Part shown: positions 34,922 through 44,066 of the stretch, one piece after another | How the letters are laid out: every line of letters begins with the position of its first letter | How positions within the stretch are numbered: position 1 is the stretch's first letter | NCBI GenBank assembly: GCA_947493995.1 | Contig: CANLTJ010000002.1 | Span: 372,001 to 436,000, forward strand | DNA from: an uncultured Arachnia sp. | Lineage (GTDB): Bacteria > Actinomycetota > Actinomycetes > Propionibacteriales > Propionibacteriaceae | DNA: 64,000 nt | Reading direction: 5' to 3' | Translations under genes and position numbers: made by a program | The notes under the pieces: generated by a model | What the model was told of the DNA's origin: nothing | What the model saw: only the letters and a program-made list of their open reading frames with translations | Databases searched by the model: none

Positions 34922-36439
34922 ATGTCACTCACGACACGGAGCACCGCCGGCGTCTGGGGGTTGGCGGCCGCCCTGATCGGTGTGCTCGCGGGTCAGGTCA
35001 CCTCCATCTTCACCGGCCCGTCGTCCTCCCCCATGGATGCTGTGGGTGGCTTCGTGATCGACATCACTCCACCAGCCGTCAAGGACTGGGCTGTTGCCAC
35101 CTTCGGGACCGCCGACAAGGCGTTCCTTCTGGTGGTCATCGCTGTGGTGGTCGCGGGGCTCGGGTGGCTCGCCGGTGTGGCCCAGCGTCGGACGGGGTGG
35201 GCCGGTGCGGCGCTCCTCGGTGCTCTCGGCGTGGGCTCGGGCATCATCGCGACTCTGCGCCCCAGTTCGTCGACCACCAGCCTCATTGCGGGCATGGTGG
35301 CCGCGCTCGTGGCGATCCTGGTGCTCAGATGGGGCGTCGGCCGGGTGGTGGCGCTCGACCAGGCGGCCATCGCCGAGACAGCTGAGCCCAACCGTCGCCT
35401 GTTCATGATCGGGGGTGCCGGAGTCGCCGTCGGCGGTCTCGGACTCGCCGCTGTGGAGGGGTTCATCCGCCCAGCGGCCGTCGGCCGGCCACCCATTGAC
35501 CTCCCCGAACCCGCCGCTGCTCCCACTTCCACGTTGCCGCCGGGTCTTGAGACGCAGATCGACGGCCTGACGCCCCTGCGGACTCCGATTGAGGACTTCT
35601 ACCGCATCGACATCGCCGTCAGCGTCCCCCGCCGGGACACCGACGACTGGGAACTCGTCATCGACGGCATGGTCCGCAACCCCTACACCATCACCTTCGA
35701 CGAACTGCTCGCCATGCCCATGGTGGAGCGCGACGTCACGCTGACCTGCGTCAGCAACCCCATCGGCGGTCCCTACGTGGGCAGCACCCGGTGGCAGGGC
35801 GTCCTCGTCGCCGATCTCCTCCGCAGGGCCGATCCCGAGGCGCGCGTCGAACAGGTCCTGAGCTCCGGCGCCGACGGCTTCTCCGCCTCCACACCGCTGG
35901 ATGTGATGCTCGATGGTCGCGACGCCATGATCGCCATCGCCATGGACGGCGAACCCCTGACGCGCGTGCACGGCTATCCGGCACGGCTGCTGACACCCGG
36001 CCTGTACGGCTACGTCGGTGCCACCAAGTGGCTCGAGAAGTTGACGCTCACCACCTTCGACGAGGCTCAGGCGTACTGGACCAATCGTGGGTGGGGTGAG
36101 AGAGGGCCGGTGAAGACCGCCACCCGGATCGACGTCCCCGGCAACCAGTTGGATTCAGGCGAGGCGACGATCGCCGGCGTCGCATGGGCCACCCACCGGG
36201 GCATCAGCAAGGTGGAGGTCCGCGTCGATGACGGACCATGGCAGGAAGCCACGCTGGGCGAGGAGATCAGCGACGACTACTGGCGGCAGTGGTACCTGCC
36301 GTGGGACGCGGTCGAGGGCACGCACCAGATCACCGCCCGCGCCACGGACGGCGACGGCGAGGTGCAGACCGGCGCCATCCAGGACGTCCTCCCGGATGGC
36401 CCCACCGGCTACCACGTCCGAACAGTCCGCGTGAACTGA
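34922..36439 (+). CDS. Molybdopterin-dependent oxidoreductase, sulfite oxidase family, membrane-anchored
   Basis: A 505-residue protein. The first ~170 residues contain several hydrophobic helices (near 8-28, 60-80, 90-110, 115-140 and 155-180). The outer domain has the sulfite-oxidase fold: RRDTDDWELVIDGMV opens it, the molybdenum-ligating cysteine is in TLTCVSNPIGG, and VHGYPARLLTPGLYGYVG plus KWLEKLTL follow. The C-terminal dimerisation domain carries AWATHRGISKVEVRVDD. A leaderless start is likely (TAAAAT at 34910-34915). Physiological substrate unknown; related enzymes act on sulfite or oxidised methionine. It is divergent from the feo operon. Confidence 0.9.
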   Translation: MSLTTRSTAGVWGLAAALIGVLAGQVTSIFTGPSSSPMDAVGGFVIDITPPAVKDWAVATFGTADKAFLLVVIAVVVAGLGWLAGVAQRRTGWAGAALLGALGVGSGIIATLRPSSSTTSLIAGMVAALVAILVLRWGVGRVVALDQAAIAETAEPNRRLFMIGGAGVAVGGLGLAAVEGFIRPAAVGRPPIDLPEPAAAPTSTLPPGLETQIDGLTPLRTPIEDFYRIDIAVSVPRRDTDDWELVIDGMVRNPYTITFDELLAMPMVERDVTLTCVSNPIGGPYVGSTRWQGVLVADLLRRADPEARVEQVLSSGADGFSASTPLDVMLDGRDAMIAIAMDGEPLTRVHGYPARLLTPGLYGYVGATKWLEKLTLTTFDEAQAYWTNRGWGERGPVKTATRIDVPGNQLDSGEATIAGVAWATHRGISKVEVRVDDGPWQEATLGEEISDDYWRQWYLPWDAVEGTHQITARATDGDGEVQTGAIQDVLPDGPTGYHVRTVRVN

Positions 36440-36507
36440 GGACTTGCGCCGCCTATCCTGAGCCCCTTCCCTGACCCGACACGCCGCATTCACTGGTCGC
36501 CGCGTCG

Positions 36508-37920
36508 CTATTCGGCTCGGTGGCCAGTCAACCAGTCGTCTCCGGTCGCTTCCAGACGCTGTGCAGTTCGGCTGGGAGTCGCCAGAGCAATGACGACGCC
36601 GATCCCGCAGACTCCTGCAAGCACCCAGAAGACCGGTGTGGGGTCGCGAGGAAAGAGCGCGGCCAGCAGACCGCCGACGATGGGGCCAGCCACGCCACCC
36701 AGCCGTCCGAAGCCCGCACACCATGCGACGGCGGCCGCGCGCATCGAGGTGGGGTAGTAGTTCGCGACAAAACCATAGATCAGCGTCTGCGTGCCGGAGG
36801 TTCCCATCCCCACCACGCCGATCACGGCGATGAGTAGGCCCATCAGGTCGGGCGTGTCCGTGATGGTCACGAGCAGAATTCCCGCCCCTCCGACGGTGAA
36901 GAACCCGGCGATCACGGGTCTCGCGCCCCAGCGGTCGGCGAGCGTGGATCCGAACAGACCTCCAAGGACGGCACCCATATTAAGCGCGAGCAGGAGCGTC
37001 AGCGCCGCGCGGGAGCCGAGCAGGGGCCCGGTGAGTTGCGGCAACCAAGTGTTGAGGGAGTAGACGAGCAGGAGTCCCGTGGCGCTCAGCAACCCCAGTA
37101 GGACGGTGGGTAGCAGGAATCGTCGCCCCAGGAGTCCGGCGAATCCAATGCGCTCGCCCGTGGGAGTGCCCTGCGCCGTGAGACCGGCCCGGCGCAGATC
37201 CCGCGACTCCAGCCATGCGGGGGATTCCGGTAGCTTGAGCCACGCGATGGGCAGCAGTGTGATGAGCGGGAGCGCGCCGATCCAGAAGAGTCCGCGCCAA
37301 CCTATCGGCTCGAGCAACGCGATGGCGGCCAGCGCCGACAGGGTGGAGCCGAGCGGCACTCCGCTGTAGACGACGGCGTTGGACAGGTTCTTGCGGCCCT
37401 TCGGTGCGAACTCCGACACGACCGCAGCCGTGGTGGCCACCAATGCCCCGATCCCCAGTCCGGTGACGAAGCGCAGCACACCGAACATCGCCGCCGTCGT
37501 GGACATCGCCGTCAACGCCATCCCCACCGACAGCCAGGTGATGGCCACGAGCATCGGCCGACGTCGACCCACCCGGTCCCCCACCGCCCCAACGAGCAGT
37601 GCGCCCGCCAGAACACCGAACAGTGCCGCGCTTCCCAGCAACCCACCCAGCGAGGCTGCCTCAGCGAGCGCCGTCTCCATGGCAGGGGTGAGGTTGGCGC
37701 CGTCGACTCCCTCCGCGGCGGTCAGAGCGGCTTGGCTCTCAGCTGACAGAGCGTCATGAATCAGTCCACCCGGCTCGCGGAACTCGGGCATGACTGCACC
37801 ATAGATGACAAGGTCGTATCCGTCGAAGACCAAGCCCGCCAGTGTGATGCCCAGAACCCACCACAAGGTGGATCGTCGACCCGACGGGGGGTGCTCTGCT
37901 TCTCCTGGCCGAAATGTCAC
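36508..37920 (-). CDS. MFS transporter, aromatic acid:H+ symporter (AAHS) type
   Basis: A 470-residue, 12-helix carrier. The first helix has GLVFDGYDLVIYGAVMPEF, diagnostic of the AAHS branch that takes up benzoate, 4-hydroxybenzoate and similar acids. GDRVGRRRPML is the loop 2-3 motif, and an extended loop between helices 1 and 2 is typical. The N-terminal 20 residues are soluble and Pro-rich. The start is a GTG at 37920 without an obvious ribosome binding site. No aromatic catabolic genes lie nearby, but a MarR regulator and redox enzymes follow upstream of it. Confidence 0.87.
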   Translation of the reverse strand: MTFRPGEAEHPPSGRRSTLWWVLGITLAGLVFDGYDLVIYGAVMPEFREPGGLIHDALSAESQAALTAAEGVDGANLTPAMETALAEAASLGGLLGSAALFGVLAGALLVGAVGDRVGRRRPMLVAITWLSVGMALTAMSTTAAMFGVLRFVTGLGIGALVATTAAVVSEFAPKGRKNLSNAVVYSGVPLGSTLSALAAIALLEPIGWRGLFWIGALPLITLLPIAWLKLPESPAWLESRDLRRAGLTAQGTPTGERIGFAGLLGRRFLLPTVLLGLLSATGLLLVYSLNTWLPQLTGPLLGSRAALTLLLALNMGAVLGGLFGSTLADRWGARPVIAGFFTVGGAGILLVTITDTPDLMGLLIAVIGVVGMGTSGTQTLIYGFVANYYPTSMRAAAVAWCAGFGRLGGVAGPIVGGLLAALFPRDPTPVFWVLAGVCGIGVVIALATPSRTAQRLEATGDDWLTGHRAE

Positions 37921-38050
37921 GTTCAGAGGGTGTCACAGATTCCCGTCGCCCGACCGGTGGTGCCCACGTAATTGACCCTCCCGCTCGGATCGTTCATCCC
38001 ATCAGTGGCGCACCAGTGCCATGCTCCGAAGCGGAGCTGGAGAGCATCAT

Positions 38051-38512
38051 TCACGTCGCAGAGCCGTCGGACAGGTGAGATTGGCTCTCGTAATCGGCCA
38101 CAAATCGCGACAGTGAGCGCGCCAAGGCATGGATGTCATCCGCCTCCCATTCCGTGAGGACGGAGCGCAAGTACGCCAGCCGGTACTCAGCGGCCCGAGC
38201 AGGCAGGGTTCGCCCTGTTGGGGTGGGTATCACCACGATCTTCCTGCCATCTTCAGTGGAGGGAGACCGTCTCACCATGTCACTTTTCTCCGCCCGGGTG
38301 ACGAAACGGCTGGCCGTGGAGTGGGCGACATTCAAACGCAACGCAATGTCGCGCACGCTCTGGCCCTGTTGTGGGAGCCCGTCGAGTACCAGCACGGTGG
38401 ACAGATCAACGTTTCGCCCCTGATCGCTGAGTGTTGGGGGTGCTGTCAGGAAGCGACGCAGCTTCAGTAGGGCCCGATCCAGGCGCATGAGGTCTCGATG
38501 CCACTTGTTCAT
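38051..38512 (-). CDS. MarR family transcriptional regulator
   Basis: A 153-residue winged-helix regulator. Helices and wing are visible in QSVRDIALRLNVAHSTASRFV (one residue over half of the DNA-binding unit) and MVRRSPSTEDGRKIVVIPT (the wing with the conserved DxR). The ATG at 38512 is chosen because a TATCGT -10 box (38519-38524) puts the transcription start exactly there; longer readings would cross the promoter. A near-perfect dyad covers the same bases, implying autorepression. It is divergent from two NAD(P)H-binding protein genes, which are the likely targets. The ligand is unknown, probably a phenolic or quinone-like compound. Confidence 0.9.
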   Translation of the reverse strand: MNKWHRDLMRLDRALLKLRRFLTAPPTLSDQGRNVDLSTVLVLDGLPQQGQSVRDIALRLNVAHSTASRFVTRAEKSDMVRRSPSTEDGRKIVVIPTPTGRTLPARAAEYRLAYLRSVLTEWEADDIHALARSLSRFVADYESQSHLSDGSAT

Positions 38513-38530
38513 GCATGTACGATACATACA
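38512..38530. promoter_or_regulatory. Candidate MarR operator overlapping the marR start and -10 box
   Basis: TGCATGTA (38512-38519) and TACATACA (38523-38530) form an 8-bp dyad with one mismatch around CGA. It covers the -10 box and start codon of the MarR gene and lies 24 bases upstream of the divergent gene at 38554, so it could control both. Confidence 0.6.
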
Positions 38531-38553
38531 GATTACTCCGGAAGGGAGATGCC

Positions 38554-39423
38554 GTGATTCTTGTGACAGGTGCCCGCGGCAACGTTGGCAGCGCTGTGGT
38601 GGCTGAATTGAGTGCACGCAACGCTCCTGCTCGCCTGGCCGTCCGGACGCCCACGACGGAGGCGTCCGACGAAGTGAGGTTTGACTTCACCGAACCACAG
38701 ACGTGGCAGCGCGCTTTCGAAGGCGTGGAGACCCTTTTTCTCGTGCGTCCGCCGGCACTCGGTAACGTGAAGCGCGATCTGCTGCCGTCCCTGTCCGCGA
38801 CACGCGAGGCCGGCGTGAAAAACGTCGTGTTTCTGTCACTGCAGGGTGCGCAGCGGATCAAGGTGGTGCCGCACGCGACGGTGGAAACGTGGCTCCGCGA
38901 TTCCGGCATGTCGTGGACTTTCATCCGGGCCTCCTTCTTCCACCAGAACTTGTCCACCACCCACGCCAGCGATGTTCGCGAACGCGATGAAATCCTTGTG
39001 CCAGCCGGTAACGGTGCCACCGCGTTCGTCGATGCTGTCGACGTGGGGGCCGTGGCGGCAGCTGCGCTGCTGGATCCCCTCGCACATTCGCGTCGTGCAT
39101 ACACAGTCACGGGCCCTCGGTCCATGACCTACGCGCAGGTGGCAGACATCCTCTCCAAGGAACTCACCCGGCCCGTCCGCTACGGGCGTCCCGGCCTGCT
39201 CCGGTATATACGACATGCACGGCGAGTGCTGGAAATGCCATGGACGATGGTGGCGGTCACAGCTGCCATCTACACGACGGCGCGTCTAGGCCTCGCGGCT
39301 GAGCTCAGCGACGATGTTGTCACCGTGCTGGGTCGAGCACCGATTGACTTCTCGGAATTCGCACACCGCGAACGCTCCGCCTGGCTGCACTCCACCCCGA
39401 ACGACCTGAAGGACGCCTCATGA
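38554..39423 (+). CDS. NmrA-like NAD(P)H-binding protein
   Basis: A 289-residue atypical short-chain dehydrogenase. The Rossmann motif VTGARGNVGSAVVAEL is at residues 4-19, and the catalytic Tyr/Lys pair is not evident. NmrA-type proteins sense NAD(P)H or reduce quinones and small carbonyls. The start is the GTG at 38554 with GAAGGGAG 5 bases upstream; a reading from 38515 would run through the operator. It shares an ATGA overlap with the next gene and is divergent from MarR, so the pair is probably MarR-controlled. Confidence 0.85.
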   Translation: MILVTGARGNVGSAVVAELSARNAPARLAVRTPTTEASDEVRFDFTEPQTWQRAFEGVETLFLVRPPALGNVKRDLLPSLSATREAGVKNVVFLSLQGAQRIKVVPHATVETWLRDSGMSWTFIRASFFHQNLSTTHASDVRERDEILVPAGNGATAFVDAVDVGAVAAAALLDPLAHSRRAYTVTGPRSMTYAQVADILSKELTRPVRYGRPGLLRYIRHARRVLEMPWTMVAVTAAIYTTARLGLAAELSDDVVTVLGRAPIDFSEFAHRERSAWLHSTPNDLKDAS

Positions 39424-40061
39424 AAATTGCCCTCCTCGGTGCCACCGGTCGCACCGGCCGCCATGTGCTTACCACCGCGCTGGAGCGTGGCCACGGCATC
39501 ACAGTTCTTGTACGCGACGCTGATCGGCTGCCGAAGGCCGTCGCGGACGACGTGACAACAGTCGTCGGTGATTCCACAGATCCTTCCGCTCTCACCGCAC
39601 TGCTGGCTGACACGCAGGGAGTGATCTCGGCGCTCGGACCCACCAGCAAGGAGCCCGATCTCCATGCCAACACCGCGCGCGAACTCGTGGCCATCATGCG
39701 CGCATCGGGACCCAACCGTTTCGTCGGTGTCAGCGGCGCGGGCATGAATGTGCCGGGAGACCAGAAATCCCGCAGGGACAGGATCATCAGCTGGTTGATC
39801 AACACCGTCGGGGGCGATGTAGTCAAGGACAAACCAGCGGAATACAACATCTGGGCGGCCTCCGGTATGGACTGGACGCTTGTCCGTCCCCCACGACTGA
39901 TGGACGGGCCCGCCACCGGTCGTCTGGAGCACCACGCACATCGCTCCCCGAGTTCCACGCAGATCACCCGCGCAGACCTGGCCACCTTCCTCGTCGACAT
40001 CCTCGAAAACGCCACATACGTGTCTGCCGCTCCCTTCGTGGCCAACGAAAAGGCTCAGTGA
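39420..40061 (+). CDS. NAD(P)-binding oxidoreductase, YwnB/BVR-B-like
   Basis: A 213-residue protein beginning with the Rossmann signature LLGATGRTGRHVL (residues 5-17). VIGALGP/VSGAG-type segments (ISALGPTSKEPD, FVGVSGAGM) and VRPPRLMDG follow, as in YwnB and biliverdin-reductase-B-like reductases, which use NADPH to reduce flavins or quinones. It starts in an ATGA overlap with the NmrA-like gene and so is co-translated. Together they look like a quinone/electrophile response operon. Confidence 0.85.
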   Translation: MKIALLGATGRTGRHVLTTALERGHGITVLVRDADRLPKAVADDVTTVVGDSTDPSALTALLADTQGVISALGPTSKEPDLHANTARELVAIMRASGPNRFVGVSGAGMNVPGDQKSRRDRIISWLINTVGGDVVKDKPAEYNIWAASGMDWTLVRPPRLMDGPATGRLEHHAHRSPSSTQITRADLATFLVDILENATYVSAAPFVANEKAQ

Positions 40062-40171
40062 ATCGAGTCCCCCTACACCACAACCGGGTGTTTCCGCCCG
40101 CAGTGTTGACGATCTCGACCCCACGCCTCCCGGCTGGACCTCATCTCCTCCGCATTCGACGTACCGAAGTC

Positions 40172-41218
40172 TTAATGACTGGCTGACTCAGCCCAGAGGT
40201 TGATGCCTGCGTCCTTTGCGTGCTGGTCGATACGCTCCAGTTCGTCGTCGGTGAAATCGAGATTCTGCACCGCTTGGAGGTTGGCTTCTAACTGCTCTAC
40301 GGAGGAGGCACCGATCAGCGTCGTGGTCATACGCTCGTCGCGCAGCACCCATGCCAGCGCCATCTGGGACAGCTCCTGCCCGCGCTCCTGTGCGATTTCG
40401 TTGAGTGCCTTGATGTGGCTGAGTGTCTGATCGTCCAGCTGGTCCTTGGGTAGTGTTCCCTCGCGTGCCATGCGGGAATCCTCGGGGATGCCGTGCAGGT
40501 ACTTGTTGGTCAGCAGTCCCTGAGCGAGCGCAGTGAAGGCGATCATGCCCATACCTTCGGATTCGCAGGCTTTCAGCAGGTCCGGCTCGATCCACCGGTT
40601 CAGCATGGAGTAGCTCGGCTGGTGGATCAGCAGCGGGGTGCCCAGGTCGCGGGCGATGGTGGCCGCCTCGCGGGTCTTGGTGGCCGAGTACGACGAGATC
40701 CCCACATACAGCGCTCTGCCGGAGCGCACCGCCCGGTCCAGCGCCATCATCGTTTCTTCGAGTGGCGTGTCCGGGTCGAAGCGGTGCGAGTAGAAGATGT
40801 CGACGTAGTCCAGCCCCATGCGATCCAGCGACTGGTCCAGCGAGGCCAGCATGTACTTCCGGCCACCGCCGCCCTGGCCGTAGGGTCCGGCCCACATGTC
40901 GTAGCCGGCCTTGGAGGAGATGACGAGTTCGTCGCGGAACGGCGCCAGGTCCTGTTTCAGGATGGTGCCGAAGTTGATTTCTGCCTGGCCGTAGGGCGGG
41001 CCGTAGTTGTTGGCCAGATCGAAGTGGGTGATGCCGGCGTCGAAGGCGCGACGGATAATGGCGCGTTGAGTCTCCATTGGCTTGTCGTCGCCGAAGTTCT
41101 GCCAGAGCCCCAGCGAGATGAGGGGCAGCTGCAGGCCGGAGCGGCCACAGCGTCGATACGGCATGCGGCCGTCGTAGCGATCAGGGTCGGGAACATAGGT
41201 GGGATACATGCTCCTCAT
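40172..41218 (-). CDS. Aldo/keto reductase, YghZ/Kv-beta type
   Basis: A 348-residue NADPH-dependent reductase with a TIM-barrel fold. The catalytic tetrad is visible: Asp in HFDLANNYGPPYG, Tyr in the same segment, Lys in ISSKAG and His in FYSHRFDP. The C-terminal region has cofactor-binding TLIGASSVEQLEANL. Close relatives reduce methylglyoxal and L-glyceraldehyde 3-phosphate. The ATG at 41218 has GGGAGGTGA 4-7 bases upstream. It lies beyond the two NAD(P)H-binding genes, convergent with them. Confidence 0.92.
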   Translation of the reverse strand: MRSMYPTYVPDPDRYDGRMPYRRCGRSGLQLPLISLGLWQNFGDDKPMETQRAIIRRAFDAGITHFDLANNYGPPYGQAEINFGTILKQDLAPFRDELVISSKAGYDMWAGPYGQGGGGRKYMLASLDQSLDRMGLDYVDIFYSHRFDPDTPLEETMMALDRAVRSGRALYVGISSYSATKTREAATIARDLGTPLLIHQPSYSMLNRWIEPDLLKACESEGMGMIAFTALAQGLLTNKYLHGIPEDSRMAREGTLPKDQLDDQTLSHIKALNEIAQERGQELSQMALAWVLRDERMTTTLIGASSVEQLEANLQAVQNLDFTDDELERIDQHAKDAGINLWAESASH

Positions 41219-41280
41219 CGTGTCACCTCCCAAGTCCGCGCGGGCGTGAACCGTGCGGCGAAGGAAGGCTCACCCGGGGA

Positions 41281-41895
41281 TCAGGCCTGCAACTCACGCT
41301 CCAGGATGACGCGCTCCATGCGACGATCAGGGATGAGCCACATGACCGCTACGGACACGAAACAGAGCAGTGCCAGTATGTCCGGGACGATGGTGGAGTC
41401 ACCGATGAACCAGGCGGAGGCGATACCCGTCAGATACAGAACAGTTGAGGCCTTGCCCTTGCGGTCCTTTCCGACGGCGCGTTTCAGAACCGATCCTTCC
41501 CCCTGAGCTCGGATTATCAGCGACTGCATGATGAAGAAGGCGACGGCTGCGCCGAGCAGGTTCACTCCGTAGAGCATCACCGGCACCCGAGGAAACCCGG
41601 ACTCATCCATCCACGCTGTGGTAAACGGGAGGAGGGAGAGCCAGAACAGGAGGTGCAGATTGGCCCACAGCACTGCGCCCCGGATGTTGTCCGTCAGCTG
41701 GAGCAGGTGATGGTGGTTGTTCCAGTAGATGCCGACGTAGGCGAAGCTGAGCACGTAGCTCAGCAGCCCCGTGCCGGTCGCCCGCATGAAGTCGTTGAAC
41801 GTCGGTCCTTCGGGTATCTGCAACTCGAGCACCATGATGGTGATGATGATTGCCAGTACGCCATCGCTGAACCCTTCCACGCGGGAGGTTCTCAT
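41281..41895 (-). CDS. TMEM175-like (DUF1211) cation channel protein
   Basis: A 204-residue, six-helix membrane protein. The first helix has the family signature RVEGFSDGVLAIIITIMVLEL split over residues 4-24, with the conserved FSDGV that lines the pore of bacterial TMEM175 potassium channels, which are tetramers. The loop LSFAYVGIYWNNHHHLL is also typical. GAAGGG precedes the ATG at 41895; an in-frame upstream reading lacks support. No obvious partner nearby. Confidence 0.85.
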   Translation of the reverse strand: MRTSRVEGFSDGVLAIIITIMVLELQIPEGPTFNDFMRATGTGLLSYVLSFAYVGIYWNNHHHLLQLTDNIRGAVLWANLHLLFWLSLLPFTTAWMDESGFPRVPVMLYGVNLLGAAVAFFIMQSLIIRAQGEGSVLKRAVGKDRKGKASTVLYLTGIASAWFIGDSTIVPDILALLCFVSVAVMWLIPDRRMERVILERELQA

Positions 41896-41973
41896 GCGTT
41901 TCCCTTCTCGAGCGTGACACGGGGGTGATGAAACCTTAATTGCCACTTAATTGCCACCAAAAACGCGGGCCAG

Positions 41974-42636
41974 TCATCCGGCGGCATCCACCCCGAGCTG
42001 TTCCCGCAGTTCAGCGGTGAGACCACGAACTGACACGTCGATCTCCGGACGGATGAACGTCGTCGGCGTCACCACGGTGCGCTGCATTTCAACGCGCCTG
42101 TCCCCGTTCATGGTGATCTTTGTACCGTTGAGCTGGTAGCCACAGCGGCGCGAGACGGCCAACGACCTCTCGTTACCGACGATGGCTCCCGACTCCGCAC
42201 GAAGCGCACCGAGGTGGTCGAAGGCCAACACCAGGATCATTTGCCGCATCAGCGTGCCGATCCCCCCACCCTGGGCATCCAGTCGCAGGTAGGACCCGGA
42301 GTCGACGACTCGCCGAGTCGAGAAGTCCCGAGCCGCGACATCCTGCGAACCCACCAATCGATCACCGTCGAACACGGCCATGGTGAGCGTCCAGTTCCTT
42401 GGCTCAAGACCCGCGCGCGCCCGCCACAGCCACTGTTGCCCTTCCCGCAGCCGGACGACGGGGTCCCTCGCCCACCAGTCGAAAACATGGGGCGCCGTCT
42501 CGTCGGGAAAGAGCGGTGACGAGATCAGCTCAGCATAGGCGGGAAGGTCCGAGTCCCTGAACAGCCGCAGCGTGATGTCTCCGGCGCTGATGCGAAGCCC
42601 GAAGGGCGCATACAACTCTGCCAGTTCGTCGTCCAT
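41974..42636 (-). CDS. GNAT family N-acetyltransferase
   Basis: A 220-residue acetyltransferase of the RimJ/RimL-like branch. The acetyl-CoA pyrophosphate loop is in AQGGGIGTLMRQMIL, and GNERSLAVSRRCGYQLNG is the conserved C-terminal strand region. A TAGTCT box (42645-42650) ends 8 bases from the ATG, suggesting an almost leaderless start. The acceptor could be a protein N-terminus or small molecule; context gives no clue. Confidence 0.85.
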   Translation of the reverse strand: MDDELAELYAPFGLRISAGDITLRLFRDSDLPAYAELISSPLFPDETAPHVFDWWARDPVVRLREGQQWLWRARAGLEPRNWTLTMAVFDGDRLVGSQDVAARDFSTRRVVDSGSYLRLDAQGGGIGTLMRQMILVLAFDHLGALRAESGAIVGNERSLAVSRRCGYQLNGTKITMNGDRRVEMQRTVVTPTTFIRPEIDVSVRGLTAELREQLGVDAAG

Positions 42637-42687
42637 GGGAGAAGAGACTACGAGGTCAACAAACTGGTCGCCCGCCGACGCGCGCCG

Positions 42688-43944
42688 TCATCCGGCAGGA
42701 CGTGGGACACGAATCGTTGCAAAGGTTCCGCCGCCCACCGGGCTGACGATGTCGAGTGTGCCGTCGAAGGGTTCAAGACGATGCCTGATGCCGGCAATTC
42801 CCCCACCCGGCGCATCCTGGCTTTCGGCGCCGCCGAGTCCGTCGTCCATGACCTCCAGGACAACTTCGTCGTTCTCGAGAGAGAGCTCGACGGCGATCCG
42901 GCTGGCGGAGGAGTGTTTCGTTGCATTCGTCATGAGTTCCGACGCCGCGAAGAACAGCGCCGACTCCACTGAGCCAACCAACCGTTCCTCCAACGTGGAG
43001 GCGACGCGTGTGTCGATGGAACTGGAGGCGGCCAGTGCACGCAACGCGTCCGGGAGGCCCCGGTCAGCGAGGACGGGCGGCCGGATCCCCCGCACCAGAG
43101 TGCGGAGTTCCTGCAGGGCGAGCACGGAGTCATTCTTGGCGTCATTGAGCAGGTCGAGCGTGGCGTCGGGATCATGCTTCATGAGGCGGCTGGCCTGGGT
43201 GACGGTCATGCCGATGCTGACCAGCCGTGCCTGGGCGCCGTCGTGGAGGTCGCGCTCGATGCGCTGTATTTCCGCCTCCTGCATGTCCAGTGCCGTCATC
43301 CGGGATTCCGTGAGCGTACGGACCCGCTCCTCCAGATCCTCCGACACTTCCCCGGCCAGCATGAATCGCACCCAGCGGCGATGCATGCGTTGCACCAGCC
43401 GGGCGGAGGCAGGCGCGACGAGGAGAAGCCCGGTCATCACCAGGAGGTAGAAGGGCCTGTCCCCTCGGTAATAAGTGTCCTGGAACAGTCCAGCGTAGAG
43501 ACCGGAGAACACCAACGACCAGGGAATGAGAGCCCCCAGAGCGGTGAAAAGTGGGTTGACGATGTGCCAGTCGAGGTCTCTGGCTCGGGCAGGATCCGAG
43601 AGCTGAGTACGCAGCGGCACAAGCCCACCGCTCGAAACCGCTGGGAGCTTTTCGTATGTCGCCGATATCCGCCGGTCACCGGTGCAGGATGCCCACTGCC
43701 GCTGATTCTCGGCGTTCCACCGGATGTGCTGGAACGCTCCATCCAATCCTTGCAACCCGAGCAGTGAGAGAAGCGTCATGGCGGCCACACGGAACATCGT
43801 GAGGAACTCGAGTGCTGCGAAGCCCACCAGTCGCAGGGACTCGCCCATGGAAGCGGTGTCCTTCAGGAGCCGACGGCTCAGTCCACCGCTGCGCGTCCGG
43901 GGCGCGGCTGTTCGGCGCTGTGAGCGCTCGGGCACGGCTGTCAT
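42688..43944 (-). CDS. Sensor histidine kinase, HisKA_3 type
   Basis: A 418-residue membrane kinase. Two hydrophobic segments near residues 40-60 and others at 135-160 and 175-195 bound an extracytoplasmic loop of about 75 residues. The phosphoacceptor is in RIERDLHDGAQARLVSIG. The HATPase part has SELMTNATKHS (N box), MDDGLGG and GGGIAGIRHRL. The start could be the ATG at 43944 or 43956. It is transcribed away from a LuxR-type regulator 122 bases off, an arrangement that is less common than co-transcription but still likely to be a pair. Confidence 0.88.
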   Translation of the reverse strand: MTAVPERSQRRTAAPRTRSGGLSRRLLKDTASMGESLRLVGFAALEFLTMFRVAAMTLLSLLGLQGLDGAFQHIRWNAENQRQWASCTGDRRISATYEKLPAVSSGGLVPLRTQLSDPARARDLDWHIVNPLFTALGALIPWSLVFSGLYAGLFQDTYYRGDRPFYLLVMTGLLLVAPASARLVQRMHRRWVRFMLAGEVSEDLEERVRTLTESRMTALDMQEAEIQRIERDLHDGAQARLVSIGMTVTQASRLMKHDPDATLDLLNDAKNDSVLALQELRTLVRGIRPPVLADRGLPDALRALAASSSIDTRVASTLEERLVGSVESALFFAASELMTNATKHSSASRIAVELSLENDEVVLEVMDDGLGGAESQDAPGGGIAGIRHRLEPFDGTLDIVSPVGGGTFATIRVPRPAG

Positions 43945-44066
43945 GCACACCAGCATGCCCGGAACAGCCCCCGCTGTCGGTGGTGCACACACCACTGTTG
44001 CCCCGACGAGTCGTGCTGATCCCGGCGCCGTGCGGCAAGCTGTCCACCGGAGAGAGAGTGGGCGAG

